From contig BAFH01000004.1 of assembly GCA_000296795.1 (NCBI GenBank), forward strand, positions 248,001 to 312,000: DNA of 64,000 bases. Direction: 5' to 3'. Position numbers and translations under genes: made by a program. Below, in pieces: positions 38,588 to 46,665 of this stretch (position 1 is its first letter; each line of letters opens with the position of its first letter). Below the pieces are notes generated by a model. It was not told where the DNA came from, made no database searches, and saw only the letters and a program-made list of their open reading frames with translations. Source of the DNA: Candidatus Jettenia caeni. Lineage in GTDB: Bacteria > Planctomycetota > Brocadiia > Brocadiales > Brocadiaceae.

Positions 38588-38997
38588 ACTCCTTTCTTAT
38601 AGATACCAATTGCCTGATTTCGTATACCACAACCAGAAGCAAGACTCAAACTGAAAAGATCTCCGGATATATAGAAGATGCATCAAACTTTCAGGCTGAG
38701 ATAATCATAATTTCAAACACCATTACCGAATTCGTTTACACTTTGCAATCTATTTACAAAGTTGATTCATTATTCATAAACCACATGCTTCTCGATCTGT
38801 TTAAAAATCCAGGGATAAAACATCAACAAGGGTATTTTATAAGCACTATTTTATCCTTGTGGCCCGATACAATAAAAGATTATGGGGATGCAGTGTTAGC
38901 CGCTGCTGCATCCGAACTCAAAATTCCCATATTAACATTCGATAAACCCTTTTCTAAACAGCTATCGCTTATAAACATTCCACACAAACTCTTGTGA
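38584..38997 (+). CDS. PIN-domain toxin
   Basis: The 137-residue protein starts at MNSFLIDTNCLISYTT, whose ATG overlaps the antitoxin TGA (ATGA). Catalytic acids are seen in LIDTNCL, SNTITEFVYTL, DYGDAVLAAAA and TFDKPF. It is an intact VapC-like RNase toxin. Confidence 0.86.
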   Translation: MNSFLIDTNCLISYTTTRSKTQTEKISGYIEDASNFQAEIIIISNTITEFVYTLQSIYKVDSLFINHMLLDLFKNPGIKHQQGYFISTILSLWPDTIKDYGDAVLAAAASELKIPILTFDKPFSKQLSLINIPHKLL

Positions 38998-39090
38998 TAA
39001 TTTTCAGGATTTGTGAAATTTTTAAAAATATTACCGCGCCTACGCCAACCCTATCTTGAATAATTTACCCGTCATCCTGATATTCATTAT

Positions 39091-39187
39091 CAGAGGACTC
39101 TCTATATAACAACCTTTAATAAAGGTGATGTAATATGAATACCTTTCCCCTTTACTGATTTGAATTGTCAGTAATACCAATTTATAA
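39091..39187 (+). pseudogene. internal-deletion remnant of the PemK module at 29426-29969
   Basis: Bases 39091-39160 match the toxin start region (antitoxin tail, AATAAAGGTGATGTAATAT, CCTTTCCCCTTTACTGAT). They jump directly to bases matching the toxin end (GTCAGTAATACCAAT), so about 0.3 kb of the middle is missing. Confidence 0.75.
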
Positions 39188-39220
39188 CCTCAATCCAGCG
39201 ACAATTTTAAATTTATTACC

Positions 39221-39303
39221 TTGAAACACACATCTTTAAATGGCACTATCGATATACTCCATAAGATTGAAACTATTGAGAAAGAAATTGTTGATTTAAA
39301 ATT
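39221..39303 (+). pseudogene. remnant of the antitoxin at 43309-43524
   Basis: The frame reads LNGTIDILHKIETIEKEIVD then LKL, matching residues 5-28 of the downstream antitoxin nearly base for base, then diverges. Confidence 0.7.
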
Positions 39304-39434
39304 ATGCAATAGTTTCTCCTTTTCCCTTTATCACTCTGCGTTCTCAGCGCCCTCGACGGTAAACTGATACAAAATTAAAATTGAAAACCTTTGTATACAT
39401 GATATACTTGTAGACAAATATATGGAGGATTATT

Positions 39435-39701
39435 ATGAAAACGACAACTCTAAGAGTGCTTAAGACAACACAGGCAAGACTTAAAAAAATTTCCACGGCT
39501 GAACATATCAGCATTATGGAATTAGTTGACAAACTTGTGGATGAGCATGAAAGGTCTTTTTGGAAAGGATTTGAAGAGGACTCTATATCTTTTCTCGATA
39601 AGGAAGATATAAAAACACGGAAGACCTTTGAAAATGCATTAGGAGACGGTATTGGCATACGAAAAACCCTTTCCAAAAAGAGGAGAAATCTGGCTCGTTG
39701 A
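39435..39701 (+). CDS. antitoxin of a MazF module
   Basis: The 88-residue protein (MKTTTLRVLKTTQARLKKISTAEHISIMELVDKLVDEHE) has a ribbon-helix-helix-like start and an acidic middle. It overlaps the broken toxin at 39652. GGAGG precedes the ATG. A second, truncated copy is at 43939. Confidence 0.72.
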   Translation: MKTTTLRVLKTTQARLKKISTAEHISIMELVDKLVDEHERSFWKGFEEDSISFLDKEDIKTRKTFENALGDGIGIRKTLSKKRRNLAR

Positions 39702-40010
39702 TTTCAGCCCATCTATCGGTTTAGAAATACAAGACCTGCATCCCGCCCTTGTTGTTTCCGTTGATGAACTCAACAAGAGTACATGGGGATTGATTGTTGT
39801 TTGCCCTATTACAACTTTCAGAAAGAATAAACCCTTTCGGCTCCACGTCCCTCATATCACCTCCTGAAGGTGGTATTCGTCAAACTTCCATATACGAGCG
39901 ACCAGGTGAAATCTCTTTCTATCCAATGGTTTTCAGAACGATGGGGAGCAGTAAATGCAGATGTTCTGAAGAACGTGGATTTTATACTGAAAAAGGTATT
40001 GGGACTTTAA
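39652..40010 (+). pseudogene. MazF-like toxin with two frameshifts
   Basis: Frame 1 reads AYEKPFPKRGEIWLVDFSPS then ALVVSVDELN and PITTF up to HIT. Frame 2 continues SPPEGGIRQTSIYERPG. Frame 3 completes QVKSLSIQWFSERWGAVNA then VLKNVDFILKKVLGL. The three pieces make one MazF-length protein, so the gene is inactivated by two indels near 39865 and 39900, or there are sequencing errors. Confidence 0.78.
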
Positions 40011-40222
40011 ACAAATCATTCGAAAATAGCTGTGTAGAATGGGTGAAGCGACAGCGCACCTATCAAATAATGACTAAATAGAACGAATACCAAGACCCAT
40101 GTGTCCCTTTAATTGCGCTTGATTCCCTGAATAATTAGTCATAAAATATGATTATTACCCTTTTGATTTTTGCAATTCTACTGGTACTTCTGCACTTACG
40201 ATACTTTAGCAAGGGAAATAAT

Positions 40223-40450
40223 ATGTCTAAAATCATTGAAGCTATCTATGAAAATGGGGTATTAAAACCCACGAAAGTCCTTAAATTAGGAGAACATCAA
40301 GTTGTTAAAATCGCTATTGTTTCTCCTGAAGCACATAGGAAACAAAAGATTCCTCCGGCTGTGAAAAAAATAATCCGTCACCTCAAAAGTACTCTTCCTA
40401 CGCGTACGTCTAAGGAACTTATCAAAGATACTCAGATAGATGTTGACTAA
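40223..40450 (+). CDS. DUF104-type antitoxin
   Basis: The 75-residue protein begins MSKIIEAIYENGVLKPTKVLKLGEHQ, the classic DUF104 start. It overlaps the PIN gene by 11 nt. The upstream in-frame extension to 40148 is hydrophobic and not part of the family. Confidence 0.8.
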   Translation: MSKIIEAIYENGVLKPTKVLKLGEHQVVKIAIVSPEAHRKQKIPPAVKKIIRHLKSTLPTRTSKELIKDTQIDVD

Positions 40451-40918
40451 TTTCATATTCATTGATACCAACATCTGGTATTATGCTTACGTAATTCCCA
40501 AAAGACTGGAATTCGTAAAGATTCATAATCGGGCGGTTCAGTTCCTAACTGAAAAACTAGAAGATGCCAACCTTATCATAGCAATAACTACTCACCAAAT
40601 TGCCGAAATCCTTGATGTATTACGCAAAAGCAACCTTTCCGTTAATATAAGAAAAGATATCCTGGAGAGTTTTAAAACCCCTAAGTTCCATATAGTAAAT
40701 CTTACAATAGAGTTAATCGAAGCCTCTTTCTATAAAAGCCTTTCCTCGGATATTCACATCTATGATTATTTATGTGCTTACCTCTGGCAGATATTGTTAC
40801 AGAAATTTTTTCTGCTGATGACCACTTCCAACATGAACACTTCAAGGCTATTGCCAGAGTAACCAACCCACTTGCCCCATGGATATTGAGGGAGGGAAAT
40901 ATCCCGAAAAAAGCATAA
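40440..40918 (+). pseudogene. PIN-domain toxin with one frameshift
   Basis: The first frame gives FIFIDTNIWYYAYVIPKR ... DIHIYDYLCAYL to 40862. A second frame from about 40780 continues LPLADIVTEIFSADDHFQHE then HFKAIARVTNPLAPW to 40918. Together they form a normal PIN protein; a single-base change near 40780 breaks it. Confidence 0.75.
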
Positions 40919-41133
40919 CCGAATCTCCTTTTGCTGGTTCAAGAACTTCGGGTATATAAAAAAAATTGAGTTTTGTCTCTTAACCTTATCTACTTGGAAA
41001 AACAGTTCTATGGCTAAATGGTTATATGGTCAATTGATCAGCCATACGATCATTCAATTGTGCAATCTCCCCAACCATGGACCAAATTTTGATTTTATCT
41101 TTTCAACTAGTTCAGTTAAATCTTCATTAAATA

Positions 41134-41326
41134 GGGGTAGCAGTTTTTCAACTGCTACCCCTTATTAAAGAAACAATCAATTACCAACCCTTGAGCGTCC
41201 ATTCTGGCTTCTCTTGTCCCTTTAATTTCTTGATTTTAACCTTCATTTCACTCACCCCCTTTCATATATGTAAAATGTCCTTCAGCAAATAAGATTGCTG
41301 CTGATCTGTCGCTGGACGCCCAGTGA
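41134..41326 (-). repeat. peptide cassette 5
   Basis: Hairpin 41134-41161 (GGGGTAGCAGTT, GAAA, AACTGCTACCCC, perfect), tiny gene 41181-41246, and a diverged inverted repeat TCACTGG-GCGT-CCAGCGA (41309-41326). About 35 bp beyond the hairpin (from 41099) is nearly identical to the same flank of cassette 6. Confidence 0.82.
41181..41246 (-). CDS. tiny leader-core peptide, copy 5 (21 aa)
   Basis: The peptide is leader MKVKIKKLKGQEK and core PEWTLKGW, with one silent change in the leader (AAA for K4). The strong site GGGGGTGAG precedes it. Confidence 0.75.
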   Translation of the reverse strand: MKVKIKKLKGQEKPEWTLKGW

Positions 41327-41481
41327 TCAATTAGAGCATTACTTTGTTAAAAAATGCTTGTAAAAAATACTTTTAAGCCATGTAGGATGGGTGAAGCGAC
41401 AACGCACCCATCAAATAATAACATTCAACGGGATCGATGGGTCCGCTCCGCTTGACCCATCCTACACAACTCATTTAATAC

Positions 41482-41510
41482 TTGACAAAGATTTCATGTA
41501 CTTTAATAAT
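41482..41510 (+). promoter_or_regulatory. promoter overlapping the antitoxin start
   Basis: TTGACA (41482-41487), a 17-bp spacer and AATAAT (41505-41510). Transcription would begin near 41517, where an in-frame ATG lies, suggesting a leaderless or very short-leader message. Confidence 0.55.
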
Positions 41511-41804
41511 ATGCTTATGAATATCTTTCATAAAACATATAGGTTCAAAGGAAAAGTCCTTCCCGATGGACATCTCTCCATTCCGGATGAATTAGCAACA
41601 TCTGCCGTTGGTAAAGAATTTGAAGTAGTAATGACCTCCATAGACGATATTCAACATTCTGTATCTCTTTATCTCGATGGAAAGCTTAAGAAAAAAGGTA
41701 AACTAAAAGATCTGATACTAGATTCAGCAAGCATTGAGGAAGCTGTTAAAACCACCTTTGGTTCAACAGATATCAGCAACGTAATAGAAATTGTTCGAAA
41801 ATGA
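41496..41804 (+). CDS. antitoxin of a PIN module
   Basis: The protein has about 102 residues; the recognisable part starts at YRFKGKVLPDGHLSIPDELA, an antitoxin pattern seen with PIN toxins. The promoter at 41482-41510 overlaps the first ATG, so the true start may be ATG 41511 or 41517. Its TGA overlaps the toxin ATG. Confidence 0.72.
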   Translation: MYFNNMLMNIFHKTYRFKGKVLPDGHLSIPDELATSAVGKEFEVVMTSIDDIQHSVSLYLDGKLKKKGKLKDLILDSASIEEAVKTTFGSTDISNVIEIVRK

Positions 41805-42250
41805 CTATCGATATGATTGCACTTGATACGGATGTTCTTGCCATTTATCATATCTTCCATAATGACCAAAGGTATAATGCCACGAGAGGATTTTTCGACA
41901 AGATTGGCGATCAAATCAAGGCCATTACCATCTTCAATCTTCTTGAATTGTGCGGAATACTTACCACTGCTATAAGAAAAGAAGACTCCATGACGCTCTT
42001 TCATAAGTACCTCACAGCCGAAGATACACAAATACTCTTTCCACGTTTCACAGCAAACGAAGAAAAGGACTTCTGGGCCACGCTCGTTTCGGAATGTCTG
42101 TCCAGAATACAGAGAGGACTCCGACTCGGCGACTCCGTCATTTTATGGACGTTAGAGACAAACAACATAGATACAATCATTACATGGAACACCAAACACT
42201 TTACCGGAAAGACGTCTGTCAAAGTTTTAACCCCTTCAGAATTCCTATAA
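41801..42250 (+). CDS. PIN-domain toxin
   Basis: The 149-residue protein (IALDTDVLAIYHIFHN, ITIFNLLELCGIL, LGDSVILWTLE, IITWNTKHF) is a full-length VapC-like RNase. C-terminal remnants of near-identical genes are at 44155-44242 and, more diverged, 49041-49174. Confidence 0.85.
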   Translation: MTIDMIALDTDVLAIYHIFHNDQRYNATRGFFDKIGDQIKAITIFNLLELCGILTTAIRKEDSMTLFHKYLTAEDTQILFPRFTANEEKDFWATLVSECLSRIQRGLRLGDSVILWTLETNNIDTIITWNTKHFTGKTSVKVLTPSEFL

Positions 42251-42318
42251 CTTTCGTTCAGCTCCGCTTGTCCTATCCTTCTTGCCTATTTTCCGGTTGG
42301 CACTGCCCACCCTACTAG

Positions 42319-43194
42319 AGCGTGTTATGCACTTTGAAATATCACCTTAGCAAATCTTCTGAGCATGAGTATGGCAAAAGCAAGGAAATGAAGACCAGTC
42401 CAGCGCTTCAGGCATTCGCTCATAATCCCTTACGAGTCTTCTGAACCTGCTCTTCCAGGCAAAGGATCTCTCAACGACCCATCTTCTGGGGAGAAGTACA
42501 AATCCTTTCTTTGCCTGAGGGAGCTTCACCACCTGAAGCTCTATTCCATGCTCTTTGGCATCCTCTTTTGCCTGATCACCTGTATAGCCTTGATCCACAA
42601 AGGCTATCAAGGCGGATTCTCCCGTTACTTCCTGAATCTCTTGACAAAGCTTCTTCACCTGAGCTCGTTCCTGCTCATGGGCAGGAGTTACCTGCAAAGC
42701 CAGAAGATGTCCGAGAGTATCGACAGCCATATGGATCTTGCTTCCTTTCTTCTTCTTCTTGTGTCCATCATATCCGGCTCTTCCTCCACTCTCAGGGGTA
42801 GACTGAATAGTCTGGCTATCGATAATCGCCGCAGAAGGCTCCTTTTTCCTTCCTTCAGCCAGCCGCAAGATCTCTCGAAGATCACGAACAATGGCCTCAA
42901 AGACTCCAGCTCTTATCCATCTCATAGCTTGCTGGTAGATGGTATACCAGGAAGGAAGATCATGGGGGATCATCCTCCAGGTGGTTCCCCCTCTGACCAT
43001 CCATCTCAGCCCATTGAAGACTTCTCTCAAAAAATGCTCTCTTTGAGGAGCTTCCTCTTTCATCAAGGCCAGGCAAGGGGCGACAAATGCCCATTCAGCA
43101 TCAGTGACATCACTTGGGTATGGTTTTCTTTTGTTTTTATTTGGTTCCATACCCAAATTATAACAGTTTTATCCACAAAAGCGCATAACACGCT
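42319..43194 (-). mobile_element. IS5-family insertion sequence with CTAG target duplication
   Basis: The 876-bp element has ends AGCGTGTTATGC / GCATAACACGCT (inverted) and flanking CTAG duplications at 42315-42318 and 43195-43198. The transposase is inside on the minus strand. YTAR target duplications are typical of the IS5 group. Confidence 0.88.
42347..43156 (-). CDS. IS5-family transposase, C-terminus frameshifted
   Basis: The DDE transposase has PYPSDVTDAEWAFVAP, EVFNGLRWMVRGGTTWRMIPHDLP, IIDSQTIQST (first Asp), DGHKKKKKGSKIH, FVDQGYTG (second Asp) and LPRRWVVERSFAW (Glu). After EALDW the frame departs; the expected tail (TGLHFLAFAILMLRRFAKV) is present in the next frame down to about 42326. 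So either one base is wrong or the copy is defective. Confidence 0.85.
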   Translation of the reverse strand: MGMEPNKNKRKPYPSDVTDAEWAFVAPCLALMKEEAPQREHFLREVFNGLRWMVRGGTTWRMIPHDLPSWYTIYQQAMRWIRAGVFEAIVRDLREILRLAEGRKKEPSAAIIDSQTIQSTPESGGRAGYDGHKKKKKGSKIHMAVDTLGHLLALQVTPAHEQERAQVKKLCQEIQEVTGESALIAFVDQGYTGDQAKEDAKEHGIELQVVKLPQAKKGFVLLPRRWVVERSFAWKSRFRRLVRDYERMPEALDWSSFPCFCHTHAQKIC

Positions 43195-43223
43195 CTAGGC
43201 TTAATAAATATCTCAGTAATATC

Positions 43224-43252
43224 TTGACAAAGAGCAGTATTTACATTAAAAC
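43224..43252 (+). promoter_or_regulatory. promoter of the 43309 module
   Basis: TTGACA (43224-43229), 17 bp, TAAAAC (43247-43252), 56 nt before the antitoxin ATG. Confidence 0.5.
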
Positions 43253-43308
43253 TAACCTCACACAAAGATTAATATTTAATAAATATTCTTAAAAAAGGAA
43301 CAACTCCC

Positions 43309-43524
43309 ATGAAACAGATAGCTTTAAACGGCGCTATTGATATACTCCATAAGATTGAAACTATTGAGAAAGAGATTGTTGATTTAAAATTAACCGTTCT
43401 CAAGAAACTCGCTCCAACAGGTAAAAAAATCATATCGCTCAGGGGCATTCTCAAAGGGGTGGATATTACCGATGAAGATGTAACTTCCGCGAAAAAGTCC
43501 CTCTCTAGCAAAATAGTGATATAA
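43309..43524 (+). CDS. VapB-like antitoxin
   Basis: The 71-residue protein (ALNGAIDILHKIETIEKEIV ... LRGILKGVDITDEDV) has an AAGGA site upstream. It is related to the antitoxin at 33444 by its C-terminal LKGxxDIT-DED/PED segment, and a 5' remnant of another copy lies at 39221. Confidence 0.78.
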   Translation: MKQIALNGAIDILHKIETIEKEIVDLKLTVLKKLAPTGKKIISLRGILKGVDITDEDVTSAKKSLSSKIVI

Positions 43525-43531
43525 AGCTTTT

Positions 43532-43921
43532 ATGAACTTTGTAACGGACACACACGCCCTTCTCTGGTGGTTTACAGACAGTCCTAAAATAAGTCCAAAG
43601 GCATCAGCAATCTTTGAGAAATGTGAAAAAGGAGAAAATGTAATCTTTGTGCCTTCAATTGTCATTGCAGAAGCATTAAGCATTTTTGATAAAAAACGCA
43701 TATCCTTTAACTTTAAGAAATTATTTAAAGAAATACGTGAAAGTGAAAATTTTGTGATCAGCGCACTCGATTACCCCATTCTCCAGAAAATGATTACCCT
43801 AAAAGACATCCCTGAACTTCACGATAAGATCATTGTCTCAACTGCAAGATATCTCAACCTCCCCATAATCACAAAAGACGAAACCCTTCAAAACCTTCCC
43901 AATATAAAAACCATCTGGTAA
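43532..43921 (+). CDS. PIN-domain toxin
   Basis: The 129-residue protein (NFVTDTHALLWWFTDSPKIS, VPSIVIAEALSIFDKKRI, ELHDKIIVSTARYL, IITKDETL) has all acidic residues of a VapC-like PIN site. It starts 8 nt after the antitoxin stop. Confidence 0.86.
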   Translation: MNFVTDTHALLWWFTDSPKISPKASAIFEKCEKGENVIFVPSIVIAEALSIFDKKRISFNFKKLFKEIRESENFVISALDYPILQKMITLKDIPELHDKIIVSTARYLNLPIITKDETLQNLPNIKTIW

Positions 43922-43938
43922 CTCCGTGGGAATTCAAT

Positions 43939-44131
43939 ATGAGCATGAAAGGCCTTTTTGGAAAGGATTTGAAGAGGAATCTATCTCTTTTCTCGATAAG
44001 GAAGAGATAAAAACTCGGAAGGCCTTTGAAAATACAGTAGGAGACGGTATTGGCATACGAAAAACCCTTTCCAAAATGCGGACGTTCTGAAGGACGTAGA
44101 TTTTATACTGAAAAAAGTATTGGGACTTTAA
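43939..44131 (+). pseudogene. internal-deletion remnant of the MazF module at 39435-40010
   Basis: The antitoxin 3' half (EHERPFWKGFEEESISFLDK) and the toxin start (AYEKPFPK) are followed directly by the toxin end (VLKDVDFILKKVLGL). The middle of the toxin, about 250 bp, is missing. Confidence 0.78.
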
Positions 44132-44154
44132 ACAAATCATTCGAAAATAGCTAT

Positions 44155-44242
44155 CGGTATAGAAACAATCATTCTATGGAATACCAAACACTTTACCGGA
44201 AAGACGTCTATCAATGTTTTAACCCCTTCAGAATTCCTGTAA
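44155..44242 (+). pseudogene. C-terminal remnant of a PIN toxin
   Basis: The frame reads GIETIILWNTKHFTGKTSIN then VLTPSEFL, nearly identical to the end of the 41801 toxin. Confidence 0.78.
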
Positions 44243-44322
44243 CTTTCGTTCAGTTGGATGGGTACGCTCCGCTTGACCCGTCCTGCATTGCTGATTTTTT
44301 GGTGGGCACTGCCAACCCTACC

Positions 44323-44378
44323 AGGCTGAAGAGCACATTCATAAAAGATTCCCATTCCTTATCAGAGACAACCGTTGA
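44323..44378 (+). pseudogene. C-terminal remnant of a DUF433 antitoxin
   Basis: The frame reads AEEHIHKRFPFLIRDNR, matching the end of the 30368 antitoxin; the rest is absent. Its TGA still overlaps the TTG start of the toxin that follows. Confidence 0.78.
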
Positions 44379-44725
44379 AATATTATCTTGATGAAGATTT
44401 GAGCCCAAAGATTGCAGAAATACTCAGAAAACACAGCATAGATGCCGTCAGCGCCCATGAAACTGGCATGGTGCAGGCGGAAGATAGAGAACACCTTAAA
44501 CTGGTTGCCTCTGAAAAGAGATGCCTTGTAACACGCAACAGGAATGATTTTATCCGCCTGACCGTTCAATTCTTTCATGAGCATCGTTCTCATAGTGGAG
44601 TCCTCATAATTCCCCATACATTACCAGATGATAATTTTTCACTGATAGCCAGAGCTATTTTAAAGTATGATTCAAAACATTCTCATGATGTAAAATCTTA
44701 TGGCATTGATTTCCTGAAATCTTAG
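44375..44725 (+). CDS. DUF5615 PIN-like toxin without an intact antitoxin
   Basis: The 116-residue protein is almost identical to the one at 30784-31134 (DEDLSPKIAEILRKHSIDAV, CLVTRNRNDFIRL). Its own antitoxin is reduced to 17 codons and no promoter is evident, so it is probably silent or neutralised by the distant intact antitoxin. Confidence 0.8.
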   Translation: MKYYLDEDLSPKIAEILRKHSIDAVSAHETGMVQAEDREHLKLVASEKRCLVTRNRNDFIRLTVQFFHEHRSHSGVLIIPHTLPDDNFSLIARAILKYDSKHSHDVKSYGIDFLKS

Positions 44726-44863
44726 CCATGCAGGATGGATGAAGCCTGTCCTGAGCTTGCCGAATGGACGACAGCGCATCCATCAAATAATAACATTCAA
44801 CGAAATCGATGAGACCGCTCCGATTGACCCATCCTACGCAACTAGTTCAAGTTGATGCGGTTG

Positions 44864-46174
44864 TTAGGTGATATTTAAAGAATACTCGATACCATCATGG
44901 TTGCTATCTGTTGCTAATTCATGGATTTCTGTGGCCATAACCAACCATTCAATCGCGCAGGCCATCGTCGGCGACATGCGTTTTTTATCAAGTGATCTAC
45001 TCACACCTACCAATACAGCCGCAAAGTCCTGATATGTAAGACCATACCCAATTAGCAAGTCTGGATATGCATGTGATAGCATACCATCACCGAGGACTGA
45101 TACAAGCTTTTCTGTTACCCTGCGTCCCAAGACATTCTCTAATAACGCAGAAGCTGACATAAACTTGTGATGAAACCTTTCGTTCTTATCAAAATTGAAT
45201 TTTGACAACACGGAGGAACATTTGGCAGACAACGCTTCAAAAGAGGCTGACGAAACGAGTAATGGCATCGCTTCTCTATCATAATCCATCTTATGCTTCA
45301 TAAGTTCGCTGGATAAAAGTGCGGCAACAATATTAGCATGATAAATACCATAGAAAATTCCACTAGATGTGAGTTCTGAAGCACTAAGCTCTCTATCTGG
45401 TACAAAACCATTAACATCCCAAGTCAAAAATAGCGCACTCAGCCCAATGTAAAAGATGGGTGTATACGGCATTCGACAATAGAACGCTGTCAATAGAAAC
45501 TCACCTAAGAGGTCAAAGTCAAATCGTAATAGACTCCACATAATTCCAGATTCTATTGTCTCCCAAATATCATTCGGGACAGTCGTTAGTGGCAATGGAT
45601 GGCAGCCAAAATCCGTGGTGTAGAATACGGAATGCGTAAAAGCGTAACCATCATCAGCATTCATCATCAGCGGAGAAGACTTGCGATGTAATAAGCTATC
45701 ATCTGGAATATTAAGTGGAATATTTACCCCTAGGATTTGAGAACTCCATTTGACTTCAAGCAATTGAAATGGACTTCTTTCGGATGAATCTAAGAATAGT
45801 TTCCTCCATGCGGCGCGTGCTATGTTATCAAATTTAGTGTTATGTCTTCCAAGCTTATTTAGCAATGCTGTACCCATACACAGCATAAAAGCGCGCGACG
45901 GTTTCCAAAGCAACCCTTGAATTATTGCATTCGACCTAAGGCGCTGCTCGATTAGATTCAGAAGGCTTTGAATTACGGTATTAGACTCAACGGAGAAATA
46001 CCCATGTCGATTTAGCCCCCAGAATAGCAGAGCGATTTCGCAAGCCGCCTTGTCAGCCCGCGCATCCCCAGCTGTAGCCTTTTGGATGTTACTTGCGCCA
46101 TTGTGCAGTAGCCGTATAGTGCTGTGCATCCTAGACTGCAAGGCTTGCCTTGATATTAACTCAGAAAAGTTCAT
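44864..46174 (-). CDS. unknown 436-residue protein next to a candidate precursor (possibly DUF6895-like)
   Basis: The protein is mostly helical, with no signal peptide. It contains YAFTHSVFYTTDFGCHPLPL near the middle, a segment I associate tentatively with DUF6895, a family of unknown function. It lies 111 nt downstream of the 82-residue small gene at 46286, with a good AGGGAGA site, and the pair looks like a two-gene unit. No catalytic motif was recognised. Confidence 0.6.
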   Translation of the reverse strand: MNFSELISRQALQSRMHSTIRLLHNGASNIQKATAGDARADKAACEIALLFWGLNRHGYFSVESNTVIQSLLNLIEQRLRSNAIIQGLLWKPSRAFMLCMGTALLNKLGRHNTKFDNIARAAWRKLFLDSSERSPFQLLEVKWSSQILGVNIPLNIPDDSLLHRKSSPLMMNADDGYAFTHSVFYTTDFGCHPLPLTTVPNDIWETIESGIMWSLLRFDFDLLGEFLLTAFYCRMPYTPIFYIGLSALFLTWDVNGFVPDRELSASELTSSGIFYGIYHANIVAALLSSELMKHKMDYDREAMPLLVSSASFEALSAKCSSVLSKFNFDKNERFHHKFMSASALLENVLGRRVTEKLVSVLGDGMLSHAYPDLLIGYGLTYQDFAAVLVGVSRSLDKKRMSPTMACAIEWLVMATEIHELATDSNHDGIEYSLNIT

Positions 46175-46285
46175 TTATGTATCTCCCTAAAAACTTATCT
46201 ACTCTTCCCCTCAGCAAATACAGGCTGAGGGGAAGAATATTTCTTGGGTTGCAGAAAACATCAATCTTTAGCAAGACCCTTATAC

Positions 46286-46534
46286 TTATCCTCCAGCTTT
46301 CAAACGGAGTTCGTGTTGGATAAGGTTCCTGATATTGTCAAGTTCATTGATGCCAATCGGTCGAGGCCCTGGCCACTTGCGTAATATCCAACCGTTTCCA
46401 CACCAGATATCCCAAGGGTCGAGCCCAGAAATAGCGCCACCCTTTACCAGTGATGACAGCGACACATCGAGATTCAAGACCTTGGTTTCTACTAGGTTTT
46501 GCACATTTGCTTCGAGATCATTTACCTTTGGCAT
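46286..46534 (-). CDS. 82-residue small protein, candidate precursor peptide
   Basis: The N-terminal half (MPKVNDLEANVQNLVETKVL, NLDVSLSSLVKGG) is leader-like. A Trp/Gly/Pro-rich middle follows (GLDPWDIWCGNGWILRKWPG), then a charged tail (ELDNIRNLIQHELRLKAGG). The start is fixed by AAAGGAG. It lies just downstream of peptide cassette 6. Structural resemblance to a leader-core peptide is an inference. Confidence 0.6.
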   Translation of the reverse strand: MPKVNDLEANVQNLVETKVLNLDVSLSSLVKGGAISGLDPWDIWCGNGWILRKWPGPRPIGINELDNIRNLIQHELRLKAGG

Positions 46535-46665
46535 TTTGTTTCTCCTTTCAATATAAAAATATTGGTTTACTTTTAGATAAATTAATAGATATTCCAAGCT
46601 CGCAAAATGTCATCCCACAATCTCTATTATCTTTTCAACTAGTTCGGTTAAATCTTCATTAAATA

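Noticed and set aside
42548-43198. Long plus-strand ORF of 216 codons
   Set aside because: It is the antisense shadow of the IS5 transposase.
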